Assembly (NCBI GenBank): GCA_946807835.1
Contig: OX327683.1
Span: 15,071,001-15,135,000, forward strand
DNA from: Ailanthus altissimus
Taxonomy: Eukaryota; Streptophyta; Magnoliopsida; Sapindales; Simaroubaceae
Reading direction: 5' to 3'
Length of the DNA stretch: 64,000 nt
Within the stretch, counting starts at the first letter, position 1. Each line of letters starts with the position of its first letter. Below the pieces are notes generated by a model, which saw only the letters and a program-made list of their open reading frames with translations, searched no databases and had not been told where the DNA came from. Positions 35,001-47,457 of the stretch are shown here, piece by piece. The position numbers and the translations under genes are program-made.

Positions 35001-36499
35001 ATCGGATCATATCCAAAAACACCCAGCGGTTACACCATCAAAGGTCGGTGACATGTGTGGACCAAATTATGATGAATCACTTACAAGCCCACTATGGTAC
35101 TCAGGTAAAAGGATCACGTATACTACTCAACTCGAGAATACCTTCTATTGACGGTTTCATGGGATGTCTATTGGGGTCCTTGTTGAGTCTGATTAGTATT
35201 CAGTCCTTACTGAACACCTGTATGCTATACGAACTCCTGTAAGCCTATGGTCAGCCAAGAGTAACAATCTAGACCATCTAGGTATAGTATACATTAGTCT
35301 ATATAAAAAGATTCCACCAATAAACCTGCATCGGTGAATTAAGACCAGGAACACATAATTTGAGAATAGACTTACATAATAACATTTCTTAGCACCTATT
35401 GCAACTTTTACAATTATGTTATTATTAGTGTACTCTCATGTCTTTGTACCGTTACAGACAAGGTTCTAACTTTTAGACTTCACTAATTATTATAACATGC
35501 TAACTCTTTAGCATTTATAGTTTTTCAGTGATGCTAACTTTTAGCATTGATCTAAACTTTTTTAGATCAAATCTAAACTCATTTAGATCATATAATGTCT
35601 ATAGCATCACAAATATTGAACCATTTAATAATCATAATTAACGATTTAACAAGTAATGTACTATATAAATGTTATAAAATAAAATATTCATACAACAATG
35701 GGATGACACATGAGCACAAATCCTAACAGCATCTAGATATCTAACTCCCTATGCGGGCTAATAGATTCCATATCTATACACATTGGACTCTATAAGCATT
35801 GGACCATACCCAATGACACGCAGCGGTCACACTATAAAATGTCTATGATATGCGTAGAACCAAAGTATGGTGGATTACTTACAAACCCACTGTGGCATTC
35901 AGGTCAAAAGACCATATGTACTACTCAACTCGAGAGAACCATCCATTGACGGCTTATATAGGGTGTTTATTGGAGGTTCTCGTGAGTCTGTCCTATATCC
36001 AATCCTAACTGGATACCCATATGTTAATATGAGCTTCAAACTCACAATCGGCTAGGAACGACCATCTATACCTTATAGGTACGACATATACTGATCTATA
36101 TAAAGATATCGACCGACAAACTCGCATCGATAGAAATAGATTATGGACAATATTCGAGAACATACTTGTGCAATTGACATTTCTCGGCACCTGATTGTAA
36201 CTATGCAGTTACTAGTATATTTCCAGGTCTATGTCCCATTACAGATGCTGAGTATTTTAACCAGCTAACAATTAGCTATACTAATATTTAGCATTTATAT
36301 CTCTCAGCATGGCTAACTGTGGGTCCTTGTCAAAACTCTTTTAGAACAGATTTGAACTCTTTTAGATCATACAATGTCTGTAATGTTACATTCATGGTAC
36401 CATTTAAATAAGTATTAGCGATTTAATGAGAATATACACATGTATAAATATATAAGTATATGTACATTCAGGGATGACACGTAAGCACCAACCCTAACA
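32005..36499 (-). mobile_element. Solo LTR of the copia family, outer, split by another solo LTR
   Basis: The 5-bp duplication ATATT lies at 32000-32004 and 36500-36504. Removing it restores the gypsy integrase, which continues at 36505. The right end CCAACCCTAACA is the family's sense start, so sense is minus. The left end is TATTGGGGATC rather than TG, so the sense end is CCCCAATA, resembling the end of the solo LTR at 21774. The outer LTR's own sequence is 32005-33424 plus 35734-36499, about 2.2 kb. The conserved blocks are at about 33035-33200 and 35755-36050. No genes are seen. Confidence 0.88.
33425..35728 (-). mobile_element. Solo LTR of the copia family, inner (nested in another solo LTR)
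   Basis: The LTR is 2,304 bp, begins TGCGAGTGATTTT and ends ACAAATCCTAACA, with a perfect 5-bp duplication GCATC at 33420-33424 and 35729-35733. The flanks join cleanly into one outer LTR. Conserved blocks are at about 34540-34700 and 34960-35250. Hairpins such as ATGCTAA-CTC-TTTAGCAT and TGATCTAAA-CTTT-TTTAGATCA lie at about 35495-35600. Confidence 0.94.
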
Positions 36500-36504
36500 A
36501 TATT

Positions 36505-36630
36505 GTCTCAACCTTAAGACCTTATGGGCTAGGGTTTTTGCTCCAGAGTGATTTCTATAAATTCTTTTGTGAATCTTCAATAGTACATAATCAAACTCAT
36601 TGGATCTAAGACATCTTAGATATAGCTAAG
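36505..36630 (-). pseudogene. Tat-like gypsy integrase, zinc-binding N-terminal piece
   Basis: The minus strand gives a diverged HxxxxGxxxGG-like run, then SPKGLKVETILP, corresponding to the SLAHKALRQGYYWP region of gypsy integrases. It is continuous with 31999 after removal of the outer solo LTR, and with 45016 after removal of the gypsy element at 36631-45015. Confidence 0.7.
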
Positions 36631-38992
36631 TGATGTGAACCTCTTATAGAAAAGTGAGACTCAACGCTCAATGAGATTTAATTACCAAGGATCATTTTAA
36701 TTCAGATGCTCAAACAAACAAACAAAAAAGATCTTGACCTGTGATCGATAAAGAGATAAGAACCAGAGATATAAAAATTTAAAGTAGATGCCACTGACAC
36801 GTCCAGAATATAGAAGTTATTCCCAAGTGCAGGATTGTCGAAGTAATAAATAACCCGATGAGAACGGGGTCGATCTACAGGGAAGTAGAATTAAAATTAC
36901 AAATTATAAACACTTTAAAGATAATTAATGCAGTATAAGATGTTTGCAAATATTATTTCAATTAACCAATTCAAATAAAAAGCTAAAGTTGTGGAGATTC
37001 ACTCTTGGCATAAGAAATAAGAATATATTTAATTTTTTTATAACTCAATTGGAATCCTCACACAAAGAAGGTTCCAATCGGAAAATATAGCAATTAAAGT
37101 TCATCATCATTTATATATTAATTAGTATTTATTGTTTTTAATTATTATACACCAAATCTTATAAATGGGTTCAAGTATTTATTATGCCAATCTTTATATT
37201 TGTCTACAATAAATCAAGACTCCCACTTTACAAGAAAGGTTATATAAACCAAATCTTGTAAATGGTTTCAAGAATTTATTGTGCCAAGTATTAAGTTTGT
37301 CAATAATAAATCAAGAATCACCACTTTAGAAGAAAGGGTATTAATTCTACAAACAAAATAAATACATCATATATAAATTTGCATAACTTAAAAATGAAGC
37401 ATTAAATTCATGAATAAATATTAAACATATCTTATTACCTTGCCAAGAGCTTCACCCTTTCACCTTAGCTTAAACAAAATTATTTGGACATAATAAAACT
37501 AAATGAAAAGAAAAGAAATGGAAGAAGAAATAACATGACTTAATAGTAAACAAGAGAAATAATAGTACAAGGAAATGAATATAAAGGAAAAGTATTTTGA
37601 ACTAAATTCTAACTTTCTAATTACATCTTTAGGCATAAACAAGCCACCTATTTATAGAAAAACATGGATAAATCGAGACAAATTTGGAGGGAACCACTTG
37701 GTTGATGAAAGTCAAGAATGGTGGCAAAATAATTTGCATTCATTATCACTTGGGCACCCACTTGATTATCCAATTTGGAATTGATGTGATCCAAATTAGC
37801 TGTCACTCAAAACATAAAAGTTGTAGATAAGTCTCTTATATTTCCAAATTGAGTGATCTCATACGTATTAAATACGTATTTCTATAGTTATGGGCCAAAT
37901 ACTGATAACTGTTCAAACTGGGCCTGTACTGCAGATCAATTCTGTTCTAGGCCAATTTTTACCCTCTAAACACTCGAATTTCCAATGCTTTGTGAAATAT
38001 AATATGTTAGCCCATTGAGTCAGCTCTGCACAGGATTAAGAATCACCTCAATTGAATCTTTAGGTAGAAAGTTATGCCCATTTTACCGAACCTGCCACAA
38101 AACAGTTGTAAGATAATTAAGTACAATATTGTAAATATACTTAAGTTAAGAAAATTAAATACACTAGTAATACAAAACAATCATGTAAAACTCTTATTAA
38201 ATGTGTAATTTCAAGTGTTCATCAGCCACACTCAAGAAAGATTGTAAGTGATAAGTCAATGATGAATGCTACAAGATAAAATCTTAATAAATTCTGAAAA
38301 GTTATTTAAATAAATAAGAGAAAACTCTTACTAGTATTAATGTCATAAACTCTAAATTCCCCTTAGGGTTACAGGGCTATATATAGTTAAATTTACCAAG
38401 AGCATAAAAGGAAAAAAATAAGTCAAACCTAAGCATAATAGGAATTGATTACAAAAATAAAAAATAAATCACAAGCATATTAAAGAAACAAATATTCTTG
38501 TATCATTGTTTTTAAATATAATCTATAAAGAAATAAAGAAAATAAAGATCTAATAAAGCCACGTGAACAGTAATGTATGAATAGTGTTAGGTCGACTTAT
38601 AAAAAAAATAAAGGCTCTAATAAAGGATTAAAAAAGTTAGGAAACAAAATAAGGAAAAGATATGCACGCATTTCCTTCCCTATATGCATATGATTCTCTT
38701 TCTAAATCGATTATGCGTCAAATCTTCTTTCCGCAATTGATTATGCGCCTTATTTTGTTCTTTATGTAAATCACTCTAGATCACTTAAAGAAACTCAAAT
38801 AATATTTACAAAGTGTTGATCATCTTGAGCACTCAATTTGGGTAGATTAGTGTCTTGAATAAAGTATGAATTTGAGATGTGCTTATTTATCCCATTCATG
38901 CTTCTATCATTTTTTTGGTTCTTGCCCTTATCATTGGACCCCCATAGATGCTCAATGAATTTTATGAAGTTTTAGTAAATTGATTCGCATCA
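36631..38992 (-). repeat. 3' LTR of the third gypsy element, containing a solo LTR
   Basis: The two flanking parts, 36631-36794 and 38225-38992, align with 44040-45015. The 30-bp unit with ATTATGCGYCAAATC is present about twice here (38705-38755) against three times in the other LTR. A polypurine stretch (sense AAGGTAGAGGGAA) abuts its right end at 38993. Confidence 0.85.
36795..38224. mobile_element. Solo LTR of an unidentified LTR retrotransposon
   Basis: The LTR is 1,430 bp, starts TGACACGTCCAG, ends AGTGTTCATCA and has a perfect 5-bp duplication GCCAC at 36790-36794 and 38225-38229. Near the left end is GGATTGTCGAAGTAATAAAT followed by a CGGGGTCGATCTACAGGGAA stretch. A diverged internal repeat with TTTATTRTGCCAA and TCAAGAMTCMC occurs at 37165-37225 and 37255-37330. 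It is unrelated to the copia-family LTRs here. The orientation is not known. Confidence 0.85.
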
Positions 38993-40403
38993 TTCCCTCT
39001 ACCTTAAAAGAAATCTATCCTAAAATCTTCACCTACATCAAAATGAGATAAATAAGTAACATTAAAGCTTGCACTTACTATTCACTTGGAAGGTCTAACT
39101 TATAAGCGTTGTCATTGATCCTTTCAATCACTTGAAATGAACCATCTCTCCTTTGAGATAGTTTAGAACACCTTTAAACTGGAAATCGTTCCTTCCTCAC
39201 ATACAACTAAACCCAATCACCTAGCTTAAATACAACTTTCTTGCGCCCCTTATTAGCTTGGTTGTCATATTATTCAGTTCTTCTTTCAATTTTTTGTCAT
39301 ACCTTTTATGGATGTGTTTAACAAAGTCAGTTTTCTTCTTTTTATATAAATTAAAATGCTTATCTATAGGTGAAGAAGTTAATGAATTAAAATCATATAC
39401 AATTTCAAAAGGTGAAAACTTAATTGTTGATTACACACTTTTATTATATGCAAACTTTACATGCGGTAAACATTCTTCCTATGTTTTCAAGTTCTTTTAT
39501 ATTGTAACACACAATAAAGTAGATAAAATTCTATTAATTACTTCAATTTATCCATCAGTTTATGGATGACAAGTAGTAGAAAATAAAATTTTAGTTTCTA
39601 ATTTACCCCATAAAGTTTTCCAAAAAACAGTTTAAGAACTTTTCATCTGTATTCGAAATAATACTCTTAGGCATGTTATGTGATCTTACAATCTCTTTGA
39701 AAATAAGTCAGCAATATGTGATACATCATCAATTTTATGATATGGAATAAAATGTGCCATTTTAGAAGACCTATCAACAACCACATATATGAAATCCCTA
39801 CCCTCTTTTGACTTATGTAAACCTAATACAAAATTTATAGATATGTCAATCTAAAGTTCACTAGGTATAGACAAAGAAATATATAAACCCTAAGGCTTAA
39901 CCTTAAACTTAGCTTGTTTACAAGTGACAAGCCTTTTACAAATTCTTTCTACATTACATTTCATATGAGGTCAAAAACAATGTTCATACAAAACATCTAA
40001 AGTTTTAGATATACCAAAATACCTCATTAAACCACTCTCATGAGCTTTTCTAACTAGTAATTCATAGATCGAACATTTAGGCACACATAACTTAATTTCT
40101 CTATAAAAAAAAACCATTATGCTAAAGAACTTGTCATACGTCACTTTCTCACATGCATTAAATACATTATCAAAATCAGAATCATTAACATAAGAGTCTT
40201 TAATGTATTCAAAAATTAATAATTTTCATCTAAGGTAGAAAGTAAGGCATAACTTTGAGATAATTCATAAGCTACAATATTTTTCTTACCTTGATTGTAC
40301 TTGATCATATAAGGAAACGTTTCAATAAACTTCGCTTACTTAGCATGCCACTTATTTTTGTGTTGACCCTTTAAATGTTTCAATGATTCATGATTTATAT
40401 GAT
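38993..40403 (-). pseudogene. Third gypsy element, integrase and polyprotein tail remnant
   Basis: The minus strand shows scattered integrase-like pieces with many stops, such as KWAKFMETFPYMIKYKQGKK near 40340 (end of RNase H) and short pieces of the core at 39850-39400. A FKVEG-like end precedes the polypurine tract at 38993. No frame longer than about 60 codons is open in the sense direction. Confidence 0.65.
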
Positions 40404-42152
40404 TCACAAACTCTTTAGCCAAAGATAATGCTGCCAAGTTTCCAACGCCTTAAATAATTCATACATCTCTATATCATATGTAGGGTAATTCAAACCTCCC
40501 CCCATTTCTTTTCGATTTTCATTAAAATATGTAATAGAACGTTCTTCTTGCAATATTATAGCTCCAATACCTATTTGTGAAGTATCACACTCAATTTTAA
40601 AAGTTTTAGTGAAGTTAGGTAAAGCAAGTAAAGGTGCATCAGTTAATTTTTCCTTAATCAAATTGAATGCCTTTTCTTGTTCATCACCCGACTTAAAACC
40701 TACATTCTTTTTTATAACTTTAACAAATCTCTTACAAAGCTAGCCAAACTATGGAAACTTCTAACATAATCTACACTTGTAGGTTTCGACCAATATTGGA
40801 ATGCCTTAACCTTTTGTTCATCTATCTCAATTCCTTCAGCACTAACAACAAAACCAAGAAATACAAGCTTATCCGTGCAAAAGGTACATTTTTTAGGTTA
40901 GCAAACAACTTTTCTTTCTCAAAACATCTAAAATAAGTTTTAAATGTTCAACATGTTCATCTAAATTTTTGCAAATAAGAATATCATCAATATATACAAC
41001 CATAAATTTGCCAATAAAACCATGCAAAACATGATTATTAATCTCATGAAAGCACTAAGTGCATAAGTTAATCCAAATGGTATAACTAACCACTCATATA
41101 AACCATGTTTTGTTTTAAATGTAATTTTTTATTCATCACATTTTCTCATTCTAATATGATGATATCCACTCTTAAGATCAATTTTGGTAAAAATACAAGA
41201 ATCATATAATTCATTAAGCATGTTATTTAATCTAGAAAATGGATGTCTATACTTTACAATGATATTGTCAATAATGTGGCAATCAATAAACATCCTCCAT
41301 AACTTATTCTTCTTAAGCATAAGCAATACTGAAACTACATAAGGACCATGCAATTCATGCATATACCTATTCTCCATGAGCTCACTAACTTGTCTTTGAA
41401 ATTTCTTTGTCTCATCGGAATTACTTCTATAAGCTAGTCTGTTTGGAATTGATACTTTAGGTATAAAGTCGGTTTGATGCTTGATTTCCCTTATTAATGG
41501 TAAACTATTAGGTATCTTTTCAGGAAACACTATCAAATTCTTGTAGAAGAGAAACAATAACACTATTAAAGATGGGTAAAGTTCATTAGTACTAATATAA
41601 GCCTCTTTATATAAGAGTATAATAATAGTTGATTTAAAAACAAAGTTTTTTTTATTTCACTTTCTCTTGCATAGAAATTCACTTGTTTTCTCCGTTTTCT
41701 TCCATCATTAACTGAAACTTCCTTTCCTTTTTCACTCTTTTTTTCTTGCTTTTGAACTTTCACTCTCTTTTTTTCATATCAGTCTTCCTTTTCAACTTCA
41801 CTTGATCTTCATACACTTGTCTTAGGGTTAAAGGTACAAGAGTAATTGGTTTTACACTAAGTACAAAAGAGTATCAATTGATGTAACCATCATGAATTAC
41901 ATACCTATCATACTACCATGGTCACCTCAAAAGAATATGCCTTACATGCATTGGCACTACATCATGCAAAACCTCATCTTTATACTTCTTAATTAAGAAT
42001 GAAATAAGCACTTGTTTATTTACTTTGATTTCTTCACAATTATTTAGCCATTGTAGCTTATACAACCTTGGATGTTTCAAAGTTGTCAAATTTAAAATTT
42101 CCTCCAAACTAGTGCTAGTCACATCAGTATAACTTCCTCCATTAATAATCAT
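40404..42152 (-). pseudogene. Third gypsy element, protease, reverse transcriptase and RNase H
   Basis: At 42152-41922 is a retropepsin-like region (MIINGGSYTDVTSTSL; the expected Asp of the D-S/T-G triplet reads Asn). At 41760-41660 is a Lys/Glu-rich linker. Reverse transcriptase at 41563-41129 has PNRLAYRSNSDETKKFQRQV and IFTKIDLKSGYHHIRM, the latter being the conserved palm strand. A piece near 41000-40960 corresponds to the YIDD region. RNase H at 40661-40404 has TDAPLLALPNFTKTFKIECD and TYDIEMYELFKAL. The order PR-RT-RH with integrase to follow is gypsy. Many stops and shifts are present. Confidence 0.88.
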
Positions 42153-42299
42153 GTTACATAGTTTATTATTGACATAGCATCTAGTATGAAAAATATTATC
42201 ACGTTATACCTTTTTATCTTCTTTGATTTGCACATTAAGAGCTCTCATTTAACCAAAATCTCTCTATCAACCGAATACTTAATGTCACTAGCATCTTTA

Positions 42300-43294
42300 A
42301 TAGGTGGCATGAGCTCATCGTCAAATTCACCTTCGGTCTCAATATCACCATCATCTTTCAATATTATCACTATTTTGTTTGGGCATGAAAATGCAAAATG
42401 ATTTATTTTTAAACACTTAAAGCATTTGATATCTCTATTTTTAGAAGGTTGGGAATCAAATTTACTTTTATTTGGTACGCCTTCATCTTTGTTATTTTTT
42501 AAAGTTTTGACCTTAGGCTTAAAATTAGGCTTTTAATCTTTTTTTCTTCAATTCTGTTTTTATATTGAAGAAGAACCCAAATTTTGCCAATTCGTGTGAA
42601 ACCCTTCCTCTTTAATCTTTGTGGTAGTTGTCAACACTTTTAGACCATTGAGTAAGGCTTTACAACTTCGAAATTAAGTCTCTATAGTAGTGACTTAGAA
42701 TGAATCGCCTCCTTATAATAACCTTCATCTCTTCTCATGTCTTAATGGGTCTTTCACAATTCTGTCTCCTGCTCAAAACAAATTGATCATACCAAATAAT
42801 AGTATAGGTAAATTATATGGTGGCCTACTTTTCCTTTTTCAATTTAGAGTAGTTGTGACAATTAAACACTAATTCGATCTTTTTCTCCCCCTCCAAATAA
42901 GCTTCAGGATCATTTTTGCATTAGAAATATAAAATCTTCATCTTAATGCTTCCTAAGTTGTTATCAATTCTATCTTTATATCTAATTTATCTCTCTCTAA
43001 TCCTACAGCTAAATTTGCCTAAATTAACATTAGAGGCATGAATCATTATCTAGGTTATCCCTATATCATCTTCATAATCATACCTAAGTAGATTCCTCTT
43101 TCTTTGTTGTACATTATAAGCTCTAGGTGGTTGCTCCCCTTGTGAACTAGATTTAACTTTATCTATTCTCTAATTCATCTCATTAAATCTTAATTTTATT
43201 CGATAAAATTTTTATTCTAAAGACTTAAGAAGAGATTAAAATCTATATTTTTCTAAGCATCATCGAATGAACTTTTATCTTTTTCTTGAGACAT
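42300..43294 (-). pseudogene. Third gypsy element, gag
   Basis: The minus strand starts at an ATG at 43294 (MSQEKDK). A QQRKRNLLRYDYEDD stretch lies near 43090. A CCHC zinc knuckle CFKCLKINHFAFSC (CX2CX4HX4C) lies at about 42430-42385, followed by an acidic EFDDELMPP region linking to protease. Numerous stops lie in between. The family is recognised by knuckle and order, not by overall similarity. Confidence 0.75.
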
Positions 43295-44039
43295 ATTTAA
43301 TAACCCACAAACAAAGTTAGAAAATCTCACAAACACTCCCTTGCATGTTTTCTCTCAAGACTGATAGCACTCACACTCGTGTTTTCTCAAATTTGGCTTT
43401 TACCCTCTTATAAGCTCACACTCTCTTGCTTTTTTTCATTATTTAGTCTCCTCTTTTATTTCTTTATTAAAATTAAACAAACTTAATTAAAATTACCTTG
43501 CAACAATCTAAACTCCATAAATCAGATCACTAAGGATGAGAATGTGTTAAACACAAAGGAAAGAATATGTTGAATTTAAGAAGCAAAGAAAACAAGGTTA
43601 TAATGAAACAATAAAATAGGAAACTAGTGTTGTTGTTGTTGAATTTTGATGCAATTAGTGTTGTTGTTTTATTTTAGGCTAAATTACACAACATAGATAA
43701 AATACACTCTTGATGCAAATAAAACTTAAATAGCGAATAACACTTTAACTAATTAAAAAAAAATTCAGAATAGCAAACCTAAAATCCATTAAATCTATTT
43801 TTTTCTATATTTTTTTTAAAAAAATTTAAATTTTTTTTCTTATATGTAATGATAAATAATAGAACTTGAAAAAATTAATATTAAAAAATAGGTCAAAGTT
43901 GCGATCAAGAAGAAATAAAAATGATCGGTTGCAGATTTAAGAGAATAAAACAAAGGGTGCAAAATTTAAAAGAAAGAACAAATGAAAAAAAAATAAAGAA
44001 TAGATCAAACCTGATTAGAACCTAAGCTCTAACATTAAA
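43295..44039 (-). other. Leader of the third gypsy element, with a decayed primer-binding site
   Basis: This is a 745-bp AT-rich leader. Next to the LTR the minus strand reads TAATGTTAGAGCTTAGG, which matches the tRNA-iMet site TGGTATCAGAGC at 8 of 12 bases. No genes are seen. Confidence 0.6.
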
Positions 44040-45015
44040 TGATGTGAACCTCATAAAGAAAAGTGAAATCTAACGCTCAATGAGACTACTTTGCTAAAGA
44101 TTGTTCTAATTTAGATTCTCAAATAAAAAAAATATTGACCTATTATCCATAAAGAGATAAGAACCAGGGGTATAAGAATTTAAGGTAGATTTCATACTAA
44201 AAAAAGATGAGAAAAATTATAAGTGATAAGTTAAGGATGAGCGCCATATGAAGAAATCTTGATAAATTATAAAAAAAAATTTAAAGAACCAAGAGAAAAA
44301 ATCTCACTAATATAAATATCATAAACACTGAATTCCCTTCAAAATTACAGGGCCTTATATGGCTGAATTTATTAAAAACATAAAAGAAAAAATAAGTCAA
44401 GTCCTAGGCATAATATGAATTGATTACAAAAAGAGAAAATAAATAACAAACATATTAAGAAAGTAGATATTCTTGTATCCTTTTTTCTAAATATAACCTA
44501 GAAATAAAAAATAAATAAAATAAGGATCTTATAAAGCTTCATAAGCAATAACGCATGAATAGTAACATATGAATAGTATCAGGCTAATTTATATAAAAAT
44601 AAAGGCTCTAATAAAAGATTTAAGAAGTTAGGAAATAAAATAAGAAAAAAAAAATCTGCACGCCTTTTCTTCCCTTTATGTGCCTAATTCTCTTCCTAAA
44701 TTAATTATGCGACAAATCTTCCTTCCTAAATTGATTATGCGCCAAATCTTCCTTTCTAAATTGATTATGTGCCTTATTTTATTCTTCATGTAAATCACTC
44801 CCGATCACTTACAGAAACTTGGATAACATTGATAAATTATTGATCATCTTGAACACTCAATTTCGACAGATTAGTCTTAAATAAAGCATGAATTTGAGAT
44901 ATACTTAATTAGTCAATTTAATACTTCTTTCATTTTTTTAGTTCTTGCCCTTATCATTAGATCTCTATAGATGCTCAATGAATCTTGTGAAGCTTTGGCA
45001 ACCTGATTCGTATCA
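44040..45015 (-). repeat. 5' LTR of the third gypsy element
   Basis: The LTR is 976 bp, TGATGTGAACC to GATTCGTATCA. It includes three tandem units of about 30 bp with ATTATGYGMCAAATC at 44695-44785. It aligns with 36631-38992 once the solo LTR is removed. Divergence is clearly larger than between the copia LTRs. Confidence 0.85.
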
Positions 45016-45740
45016 CTGAAAGTGCCCTAATCAATAAAGGATGCTATCAATTATCGTGTAGCATACAGCTTGTATATCTAAGACGTCGTGCTTCTTGTTG
45101 ATCTTATGGTAGATCTTTTTTCTCTAAATAATTTCTAATTGGGTCTATCTAGCTAGATGGCAGATCAACTTCCATCACTTCCACAGCTTCCCTGATACTT
45201 GGTTGAGGGATCCATTCAAAAGGTATAAATTAAGGTATACGGGGCCTTTTCGTTGAGGCTATCCGTGACAAAACATTTGCCTGATCGTTCTCTGCCCTCG
45301 GTATCTATTGTATCTTTACTCCGTCAAATTGCTTGCTCAATTCATTAACTTTTTGTGGGTATGCGGCTATTTTTCCTCATTGGGCCTTGAAATCTTTACT
45401 AACTTAGTTTACCATGAGCTGAGAATCGCTTTTAATAAGAAACTTTATTATTAGGAGCACTTGGGCGACCTTAAGTTCCGCTAGAAGGGCCTCATATTCT
45501 ACCTTGTTGTTAGATATTGGGAAACTAAATCGAACTACATAATTGAGCTCATCACCTTTTGGATTAATAAAAACAATACATGTTCAACTTCCTTATGCAT
45601 TAAACTCCTCATCAATATTGAGTATCCAAGTCACAATTTGGAGGTCTTCTACCTACTTATTTGAAGATTCCACAGATGGAGCTTTAGGCATGTCCAGGTC
45701 TCTTTATGTGCAAATTTTCTCAAGGTTAGGATTTTATAGG
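45016..45740 (-). pseudogene. Tat-like gypsy RNase H region
   Basis: The minus strand from about 45700 reads NNKVEYEALLAELKVA, IKSDSQLMVN and IPRAENDQANVLSRIAST, the conserved landmarks of Tat/Athila-type RNase H and its C-terminal neighbour. Then comes the linker to integrase, which continues at 36630 after the third gypsy element. Stops are present. Upstream reverse transcriptase is missing, so this element is truncated near 45740. Confidence 0.88.
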
Positions 45741-47250
45741 GTCCGCCTTAAATAGATAGTAATTCGAATTGTATTTTAAGCATTTTTTAGGAATGGGGCG
45801 GGTTCAGATACAGTAATTCAATTCCGAATTAAATTCGGGTTGGGTTTTGGTATAAGTTGATTTTTTCAAACTCGCCTAAATACTAGTTTTAAAAATAAAA
45901 TTAAAGAAAAACCCTAGTGTGGAAAAAATGTACTTATTTATATAAATAAAAGTTGGTTACATACTAAATCTGAAAGTTTAAAATTCACTTACATTATATT
46001 TTTAAAAATTATTCATTTTTTATTTTTATTTTTAATTTTTTAAAATTATATTTAATATTAGACACTTGCTTTAAATCGGTATAAATAAAAGAGTATTTAA
46101 AAAAAATAAAAAATAGGTATAAGGTACCTACGAAGATCTCTATTCTTATTTAGAGATCCCTATCTCCAAACTCAAATTATATATATCAAGTAAAAAAAAA
46201 AAAACTTTGGGCATGTCAATTTTCACATTATTCTTTTGTTTAATTTCATATAATAATCGGATGGAATTATATCGTTAACTTTTCTTTAATCAGAACAATA
46301 ATAACAATGATAATGGTAAGTAACTTTAAACTCAAAATAGAATAGATTTTTTTTTTTCGCAAAATAACTCAAATATTAAGAGTAAATAGGAAATTTTAAA
46401 AAAATGTTCAATATTTTTAGGCAGTTTTTTTTTTAGCCATGAAATAATAAGTTAATATTTATTAGTCAAAACAATGCAAAATGGACATAATTGTGCTTGA
46501 AGAGTAAAATATAATGATAAAAAAAATTGAAAGCAAATCCACAAAATTTGACTAAATTTTTTAAAATCTATCTCAAGAAACACACTACATTAATTGGCGA
46601 TGAAGTTATGAAAAGAAATATAATATATGGAAGAAAAAAATCACAAATTTAAAAATTTTGAAAAATTCTAAATTGAGAATTCATTGCACAGGAGTTCTTT
46701 TGCAAGCGAAATATTTTGTACGAATGGCCTTTTATTTCTTTTTTTTTACTATCTTTTTTTAAGAAAAGTTTTTTAATTATTTTTAATTATAATTTTATAT
46801 ATTAATTATTTAATTATTAAATCAATAATTATTTATTTTAATAAATTGTTGGAATAATAATATTTCATAATTTATTTAATTAATTATTTTTTAACAAATA
46901 ATAATAACTTATTTGATTAACTTTTATTTATTTTAATAATATTTTATTAAAATATTTATACTTTAATTATTTATTTATTAAATTAGAAAACTTTTTCACA
47001 CACCAAATTGCAAAATTTTAAAGGTTTTTAAAATTTATGATATTTTTTCTTAAAGGACCCATCAAATAATATTTTTTTAAATAAAATATTAGATTGTTGT
47101 ATAAAACCTTTGTTGCAAGCAGCAATAGGCCTGCAACTTTTTAAATATATATATATATATATTATATTTTTTAATCAGTGAATGATTATTGATTAACAAT
47201 CATTTTGACCATCGATCAAATGGTCTTTTTTTTTTTGGTGGAGGGGGCTT
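45741..47250. other. AT-rich intergenic sequence
   Basis: There is no convincing gene. At 45790-45860 a GGGGCGGGTTC/ATTCGGGTTGGG stretch and at about 46135-46170 an AGATCTCTATTC/AGAGATCCC stretch could be the ends of a decayed hAT-type miniature element, but no duplication was found. Long A/T runs and a TA repeat (47145-47161) are otherwise all that is seen. Confidence 0.5.
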
Positions 47251-47256
47251 GGTGCC

Positions 47257-47263
47257 TATAAAA
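47257..47263 (+). promoter_or_regulatory. TATA-box candidate upstream of the BED-finger remnant
   Basis: TATAAAA lies inside the near-palindrome GGTGCCTATAAAATGGCACC (47251-47270), about 195 bp before the ATG at 47458. The pyrimidine-rich sequence that follows resembles a plant leader. It is a candidate by motif and position only. Confidence 0.4.
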
Positions 47264-47457
47264 TGGCACCCATGCTCCCCTATTTTTCATAGTTCTCTCA
47301 ATTTTTTCTTAATTCTCCTTCAACTTAACTCAAATCTCTTTCAGAATATTTAATTTTTTTATCAAAATTATTCTCTCCAAATTAGTTCTATATTTTTTAA
47401 CTTTCATTTATCTAAGTACAAATTCTCAATAAACTCACATTTTATTATCCGTATACA

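Larger units (their letters stand above)
36631..45015 (-). mobile_element. Third Ty3/gypsy element, degenerate
   Basis: The left LTR (36631-38992) and right LTR (44040-45015) share TGATGTGAACC and ATTCGYATCA ends. The primer-binding side is at the right, so the element reads on the minus strand. The internal region, 38993-44039, has gag, protease, reverse transcriptase/RNase H and integrase in gypsy order, all broken. The flanking pentamers are ctaag and ctgaa, which is not a convincing duplication, so decay or small rearrangement is likely. Its insertion separates two parts of the Tat-like polyprotein. Confidence 0.85.

Noticed and set aside
36631..45015. Target-site duplication for the third gypsy element
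   Set aside because: Flanks ctaag and ctgaa agree at only part of the positions; this is not claimed as a duplication.
45785..46170. Miniature hAT-like element
   Set aside because: G-rich and C-rich motifs suggest terminal sequences, but neither clear inverted repeats nor an 8-bp duplication could be found.
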